Origin: Actinomycetes bacterium
Lineage (GTDB): Bacteria > Actinomycetota > Acidimicrobiia > Acidimicrobiales > Palsa-688
Assembly (NCBI GenBank): GCA_021816565.1
Contig: JAKAXN010000153.1
Coordinates: forward strand, 1 to 9,869
DNA: 9,869 nt
Direction: 5' to 3'
In this document: positions 5,907-9,869 of the stretch, piece after piece
How the letters are laid out: the number at the start of each line of letters is the position of its first letter
How positions within the stretch are numbered: the stretch's first letter is position 1
Position numbers and translations under genes: made by a program
The notes under the pieces: model-generated
The model's input: the letters and a program-made list of their open reading frames with translations, nothing else
Database searches by the model: none
Told to the model about the DNA's origin: nothing

Positions 5907-7433
5907 TCACGGATTGTCCCCTCCGAGCGGGCAGACCGGCCCGGCGTCCTGGGCGAGCAGCAGCCGGGCCATCCGCCACAGCCCGTAGCCCAAGGCCGCG
6001 GCCACCAGCACCCCGATCACGACCACGCCGGCGCCTATGGGGCTCGACAGGCTCACCAGGGTGGCCGGTAGCGAGCTGCCCGAGCCCTGCCCCCCGGCGC
6101 CGGTGGTGGACCCGGAGCCCGGTGAGGCGGTGCCGGCGCCGGCGCCGACGGTGGCCAGGGACGGCGACGTGCCCGATCCGGTCAGGCCGGGTGATGCCGT
6201 GGCGCCCCCGGCGGCCAGTGCCGACCCGGAGTCGAGCGCCGCTCCGGTGCCGGAGGCGCCCGCCGAGCCGGTGCCGGTGCCCGCCAGGCCCGGTCCCGGG
6301 TTGAACGAGTCGGAGAACGGCGGCGACGCCGACGCCGACGCAGTGGCCCGACCGAGGGTGATCGTGATGGTCATGCCCTGGAGCAGTCCCGGGAGCGTGG
6401 GGACTATGGCCGCCTGCGAGGGGAAGAGAGGGGCGATGACCGACCCGACCTTCTCCAGCAGGGCCGCGGCCGAGCCGGGGAAGCTGATCTTGATGGCCAG
6501 CCCGCCAGAGGTGGTGCTGTAGGAGGCCCCGTCCCTGGTGTGGGTGGCCGGGAACTCGGTGATCTTCAGGCCGAGGGCGCTGACCGTCTGGCTGATCAGG
6601 TCCTGGACCACCGGGCCGGTGACGGGACCGAGCGACTTGGCGAAGTCGGGCAGGATGAGGCCGTCGGAGCCGATGCTGGCCGGCTGGCCGAGGACGGTGA
6701 TGCCGGCGACGTGGGTGCTGGCCGAGCCGGAGCCGGTGGTTCCGTCGCTCGTGGCGGTGGCGGTCGACTCGATGGAGCCGATGCGGATCACCCCGCCCAG
6801 CAGGGACAGGCCCGTCAGGTCGGAGCTGGCGCTGGCCCGGGCGGTGGAGTCGGCGAGCGAAGAGCTGGTGCCCCGGGCCCCGGAGAAGCTCAGGACCTTG
6901 GGCGCACCGACATCAGCCAGGTCGGCGGTGGAGGTGACGCCTGTGGCCCCGGCCGTGGAGTGCATGTCGAACAGACCGCTCGGCGCACCCTTGGGGTAGC
7001 TGGCACTGGCCGGCCCGGCGGGGTACTGGGCGCTGGCTTTCACCGGGTCGTTGAGCTTCGATACCAGCGGCTGGAGCTGCGACGGTATGCCCAGCTCCGA
7101 CGAGAGCGACCCGAAGTTGCCACCGGCGTTGCCCGGCCAGAAGACCGTAGCCAGGCCCGAGCCGAACGGCCCGGTGGCGAACTGGCTCTGGGCCTCGGGG
7201 AAGTCGGCCTCCGTGAAGGGGTGTATGCCGGCCAGGCCCGTGGCGTTGTCGATCAGCACGTCGACCACGTTGCCGTCGGCGGAAACGTTGAAACCCCCGA
7301 GGGAGGATCCGCCGCTGTCGGCCCGGGCCGGCCCGGCGAAGACCACGGGCAGCACGGCCAGGGCGGCGGCGGCCGCCACCCGGGCCGGCTTGCGCCCGAC
7401 GGACCGGAGCAGGTGGCCGCGGGACCCGGTCAC
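5907..7433 (-). CDS. Uncharacterised secreted, C-terminally anchored protein (resembles choice-of-anchor P type)
   Basis: A 508-residue export substrate. Seen: a signal peptide with basic n-region (R10, R14, K15, R18), hydrophobic core 19-33 and likely cleavage after ARA at 38; a beta-rich Ser/Thr/Ala-rich ectodomain with repeated phrases such as TGLSLLGGVIRIGSIESTAT (about residues 207-226) and THVAGITVLGQPASIGSDG; a low-complexity Gly/Ala/Ser/Thr region at about 375-455; a C-terminal membrane helix at about 466-485 (IGAGVVVIGVLVAAALGYG), then a basic stop-transfer WRMAR and a short cytosolic tail. The LLGG...STA..SDG phrasing recalls actinobacterial 'choice-of-anchor P' proteins, but I could not confirm this. 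No catalytic motif is seen. The GTG start overlaps the livF stop (GTGA), so it is translationally coupled to the transporter ATPase and very likely serves the same system at the cell surface. Confidence 0.78.
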   Translation of the reverse strand: MTGSRGHLLRSVGRKPARVAAAAALAVLPVVFAGPARADSGGSSLGGFNVSADGNVVDVLIDNATGLAGIHPFTEADFPEAQSQFATGPFGSGLATVFWPGNAGGNFGSLSSELGIPSQLQPLVSKLNDPVKASAQYPAGPASASYPKGAPSGLFDMHSTAGATGVTSTADLADVGAPKVLSFSGARGTSSSLADSTARASASSDLTGLSLLGGVIRIGSIESTATATSDGTTGSGSASTHVAGITVLGQPASIGSDGLILPDFAKSLGPVTGPVVQDLISQTVSALGLKITEFPATHTRDGASYSTTSGGLAIKISFPGSAAALLEKVGSVIAPLFPSQAAIVPTLPGLLQGMTITITLGRATASASASPPFSDSFNPGPGLAGTGTGSAGASGTGAALDSGSALAAGGATASPGLTGSGTSPSLATVGAGAGTASPGSGSTTGAGGQGSGSSLPATLVSLSSPIGAGVVVIGVLVAAALGYGLWRMARLLLAQDAGPVCPLGGDNP

Positions 7434-8182
7434 GATCCGGCACCCAGGTAGGCCTCGGCGACGGCTTCGTCGAGGTCGGCGGGCTGGCCCACGGCGGTGA
7501 TGTGACCGTGGACCATCAACGCCGCGAAGTCGGCGATGGCCAGCGCGGTCCGGGCGAACTGCTCGACGAGCAGGACGGCCATGCCGTCGTCGGACAGCTG
7601 GGCGAGTACGTCATAGAGCTCCTTGACGATCAGCGGGGCCAGACCCATGGACAGCTCGTCGACGAGCAGCAGCGCCGGGTCGGTCACCACGGCCCGGGCC
7701 ATGGCCAGCATCTGCTGCTGGCCGCCCGAGAGGGTGCCGGCGAGCTGCTTGCGCCTCTCGCCCAGGATGGGGAAGCGGGCGTAGGCCTTGTCCTGCACGT
7801 CCTGGTAGGTCAGGCTGCCGCGGCTCTGGGTCATCAGCCAGAGGTTCTCGGCCACGGTCAGGTTCGGGAAGATGCCCCGCCCCTCGGGGACCGAGCACAC
7901 CCCGGCCCGGGCCAGGGAGTCGGCCGAGGCGCCGCTCACGTGGTTGCCGGCGATGTGCACGCAGCCGCCCGTCGCCGGGTGGCGCCCGTCGATGACCTTG
8001 AGCGTCGTGGTCTTCCCTGCCCCGTTCGGGCCGAGGATGGCCACGATGCTCTGCGGCGGCACGACCAGGTCGATCCCGTGGACCACCTCGATCCGGCCGT
8101 AGGCGGCGGTCAGGTCGATGAGCTCCAGGGCCGGGGGCACCACGGACCGGCCGGCCGGAGCGGCGGCGGTGGACGGCCTCAC
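7430..8182 (-). CDS. livF: LivF-type ABC transporter ATP-binding protein
   Basis: A 250-residue ATPase of the branched-chain amino acid (HAAT) importer group that pairs with LivG beneath the LivH/LivM channel. Seen: Walker A GPNGAGKT at 51-58; the LivF-typical Q-loop region VPEGRGIFPNLTVAENL (98-114); signature LSGGQQQ at 151-157; Walker B LLLVDE at 171-176 followed by LSMGLAP; and LLVEQ at 204-208, where Gln replaces the usual H-loop His as is normal in LivF. The length fits the family (about 235-250), with an extra proline/alanine-rich N-terminal stretch of some 15 residues. The GTG start overlaps the livG stop by four bases (GTGA). The stop overlaps the secreted protein start in the same way, which ties that protein to the transporter. 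Confidence 0.93.
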   Translation of the reverse strand: MRPSTAAAPAGRSVVPPALELIDLTAAYGRIEVVHGIDLVVPPQSIVAILGPNGAGKTTTLKVIDGRHPATGGCVHIAGNHVSGASADSLARAGVCSVPEGRGIFPNLTVAENLWLMTQSRGSLTYQDVQDKAYARFPILGERRKQLAGTLSGGQQQMLAMARAVVTDPALLLVDELSMGLAPLIVKELYDVLAQLSDDGMAVLLVEQFARTALAIADFAALMVHGHITAVGQPADLDEAVAEAYLGAGS

Positions 8183-8943
8183 CCGCCGGCCCCCGCGGCG
8201 ACGCCCTCGAGCTCACCGTCGTCGTCGGTGCCGAGGTACGCGGCCTGGACCCGCTCGTCGGCCCGGATCTGCTCGGGGCCGCCCTCCGCGATCTTCACGC
8301 CGAAGTCGAGTACATGGATCCAGGAGCACACTTTCATCACCAGTTCCATGTCATGTTCGACCATCAGGATCCCGAGTCCTTCGGCGGCCAGGTCGACCAG
8401 CAGATTCCCGAAGGCCTCCGATTCCGAGGAGTCCAGGCCCGACCCGGGCTCGTCCAGCAGCAGCAGCCGGGGCCCGGTGGCCAGGGCCCGGGCCAGTTCG
8501 GTGAGGCGGGCCTGCCCGGTGGAGAGGGTGTCGGCCCGCTGATCGGCCAGGTGGTGGATCCCGGTGCGCTCCATCAGCTCGGCGGTGGCGGCACCGACGT
8601 CGATGCGGGTCCGGGTGAAGCGCCGGCGCATCTCCACCGCTACCCGGACGTTGTCACGGACAGTCAGGGAGCCGAAGATCTCGAGCCGCTGGAAGGTCCG
8701 GGCCAGCCCCAGGCGGGCCCGCTGGTGGACGCTCTTGCCGGTGACATCCGACCCGTCCAGGAACACCTTTCCCCGGGTCGGGGCCTGGAGGCCGCTGATC
8801 ACGTTGAAGATGGTGGTCTTGCCGGCGCCGTTCGGCCCGATCAGACCGGTGATGCGGCCCGCCTCGGCGTCGATGTTGACGCCGCTCAGGGCCTGCACGC
8901 CGCCGAAACGGACGGCGACGTCGTCAGTCCGCAGCAGCGACAA
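8179..8943 (-). CDS. livG: LivG-type ABC transporter ATP-binding protein
   Basis: A 254-residue ATPase, partner of LivF. Seen: Walker A GPNGAGKT at 36-43; Q-loop ARTFQRLEIFGSLTV (81-95), the phrase typical of LivG; signature LSTGQ at 140-144; Walker B LLLLDEPGSGLD at 160-171; H-loop H197 in MVEHDMELVM. All nucleotide-binding elements are intact. The start is TTG at 8943: it has a strong AGGGAGGT eight bases ahead, gives the usual LivG N-terminus (SLLRTDDVAVRFGGV), and there is no ATG or GTG in frame close by. It overlaps the end of livM by 20 bases. After the last conserved helix comes a short acidic, Gly/Ala-rich tail (about 239-254). Confidence 0.93.
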   Translation of the reverse strand: MSLLRTDDVAVRFGGVQALSGVNIDAEAGRITGLIGPNGAGKTTIFNVISGLQAPTRGKVFLDGSDVTGKSVHQRARLGLARTFQRLEIFGSLTVRDNVRVAVEMRRRFTRTRIDVGAATAELMERTGIHHLADQRADTLSTGQARLTELARALATGPRLLLLDEPGSGLDSSESEAFGNLLVDLAAEGLGILMVEHDMELVMKVCSWIHVLDFGVKIAEGGPEQIRADERVQAAYLGTDDDGELEGVAAGAGG

Positions 8944-9869
8944 GGCTGCCCACCTCCCTCTGACCCGCCGCCGGTGCCGATCCGGCCGGGGCCTCCGTGC
9001 CCGCCGGGGTGGGCGGGCGGCTCGGCCGGCGCTGCAGCAGCTCCTGCCACATGTCGGACATGCGGCCGATGGCGCCGTTGGGGTTGCGCCCGAGGCTGAT
9101 GGCCCCGAAGCCGGTGCCGATGAGCGCCAGCTGCGACCACCGGTACGGGAGGTGGGGGACGACCTGGGGGAAGACCAGGCTGAGCGACAGCCCGCCGAGC
9201 AGGGACCCGGCCGGGGAGGCGACGCCCCACACGTAGACGATCAGCACCAGCGACAGACCCAGCTCGTACTGGAAGTTCAAGCTGGTGACCGATCCCTCCA
9301 CCCCTCCCCACAGCGCTCCTCCCACGCCGGCGATGGCCGACGAGGCGGCGAACAACAGCAGCTTGATCAGCGTCAGGTTGGCCCCCAGGGTGGCGCAGGC
9401 GGCGGAGGAGTCCCGGGTGGCCATGAGCAGCCGGCCCATGCTGCCCCGGCGGATGGCCAGCACGCCGACGGCGAAGAGGGTGAACACCACGCACTCGAAG
9501 AACAGTTCCGAGCGGCCCGCTCCGAGCGACACGAACGGCAGGCTGACCCTCGGAACCACCCGGTCGGTGGAGCCCATCACATTGCTCTGGGAGAAGAACA
9601 GGAAGTAGGCCAGCTCGGCGAACGCCAGCGTGGACAGGGCCAGGTACAGGCCCCGCAGCCGCAGGGTCGGCAGCGCCACCACGGCTCCGAGGATCGCCGA
9701 CACCACCGCCACCCCGACCAGGCCCAGCAGGGAGCCGCCGGGGGAGAGGGCGCCGAAGAGCCACGCCCCGAAGCCCATGAAGGCGTACTGGGCCAGCGAC
9801 ACCTGGCCCCCGTAGCCGGTGAGCAGCACCACCGACAGGCCGACCACGCCGACGGCCACACCCTCCCCG
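8924..9869 (-). CDS. livM: LivM-type ABC transporter permease, 5' part cut off by window edge
   Basis: Membrane permease of the branched-chain amino acid type importer (BPD_transp_2 family). The frame runs to the window edge; a GTG at 9859 is in frame but is not the true start, because the protein enters directly at the conserved core VVLLTGYGGQVSLAQYAFMG, which normally follows one or two N-terminal helices. At least six hydrophobic segments are visible. The conserved cytosolic loop before the late helices, IRRGSMGRLLMATRDSSAAC, is the coupling region that docks on LivG/LivF. The stretch LFAASSAIAGVGGALWGG is also family-typical. A soluble Pro/Ala-rich tail of about 50 residues follows the last helix, longer than in many homologues. 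LivH is not in the window; it may lie just upstream or be fused to this protein, as happens in actinobacteria. Confidence 0.92.
   Translation of the reverse strand, partial: GEGVAVGVVGLSVVLLTGYGGQVSLAQYAFMGFGAWLFGALSPGGSLLGLVGVAVVSAILGAVVALPTLRLRGLYLALSTLAFAELAYFLFFSQSNVMGSTDRVVPRVSLPFVSLGAGRSELFFECVVFTLFAVGVLAIRRGSMGRLLMATRDSSAACATLGANLTLIKLLLFAASSAIAGVGGALWGGVEGSVTSLNFQYELGLSLVLIVYVWGVASPAGSLLGGLSLSLVFPQVVPHLPYRWSQLALIGTGFGAISLGRNPNGAIGRMSDMWQELLQRRPSRPPTPAGTEAPAGSAPAAGQREVGSLVAAAD
8952..8959 (-). promoter_or_regulatory. Shine-Dalgarno that fixes the TTG start of livG
   Basis: AGGGAGGT on the minus strand lies eight bases before TTG at 8943, within the end of livM. It is one of the strongest ribosome-binding sites in the window and supports the unusual TTG start. 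Confidence 0.7.

Noticed and set aside
6320..6345. Short GACGCC-type repeat in the secreted protein gene
   Set aside because: It simply encodes the Ala/Ser alternation TASASAS at the start of the stalk; too short and imperfect to be a separate element.
7560..7575. Missing H-loop His in LivF (LLVEQ)
   Set aside because: Gln at this place is the norm in the LivF family; LivG supplies the H-loop His (H197).
7660..7670. LivF Walker B reading LLLVDELS instead of DEPS
   Set aside because: The catalytic Glu is present, and the Leu variant is known to me from actinobacterial LivF proteins, so it is not a defect.
7502..8542. Long plus-strand open frame opposite livF and livG
   Set aside because: Composition is typical of a GC-rich shadow frame (His/Gly/Gln/Val rich) and the minus strand holds two intact ABC ATPases.
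1..9869. CRISPR array, tRNA, insertion sequence or phage genes
   Set aside because: I looked for spaced repeats, tRNA-like cloverleaf ends and transposase or integrase motifs on both strands and saw none. Composition is even along the window, with no sign of recent transfer.

Overview
The window is very GC-rich (G or C at nearly all third codon positions), uses many GTG and TTG starts, and packs genes with 1-4 base overlaps. A tiny basic ribosomal protein of the actinobacterial bS22 type, an F420-type flavin/deazaflavin oxidoreductase-like protein, an FrhB-type F420 reductase-like protein and a DUF2889 protein together suggest a high-GC Actinomycetota genome, perhaps class Acidimicrobiia. The class is inference; the phylum is fairly secure. 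I saw no tRNA, rRNA, insertion sequence or CRISPR array, and no gap over 300 bases without a gene.

Left part (1-2235). The 3' end of rsmA (16S rRNA dimethyltransferase) overlaps the start of a compact ispE (non-mevalonate isoprenoid pathway). Facing it on the minus strand is a 32-residue lysine/arginine-rich gene, too short for most gene callers, that I identify as ribosomal protein bS22. A 19-base tandem duplication lies between the two convergent genes. A 68-base divergent control region separates bS22 from a plus-strand pair: a PPOX/F420-type flavin-binding protein and a DUF2889 protein, coupled through a GTGA overlap.

Middle (2232-3401). A minus-strand FrhB/FdhB-family iron-sulfur flavoprotein (F420 hydrogenase/dehydrogenase beta subunit family) meets the DUF2889 gene tail to tail. 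The two stop codons share one CTAG palindrome. A TANNNT box seven bases from its GTG start suggests a leaderless transcript.

Right part (3456-9869, all minus strand, so read from right to left). This is one tightly packed operon for a branched-chain amino acid type (LivKHMGF/HAAT) ABC importer: livM (5' end outside the window), livG, livF, a signal-peptide-bearing secreted protein with a C-terminal membrane anchor, a two-helix membrane protein with a C-terminal zinc-ribbon-like tail, and a livK-type lipoprotein receptor with an unusually long Gly/Ser/Ala linker. The two uncharacterised envelope proteins sit inside the transporter operon and are coupled to it, between the ATPases and the receptor. 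They are the best candidates here for something undescribed, namely accessory parts of an envelope-spanning uptake system. The transported solute cannot be told from the sequence.
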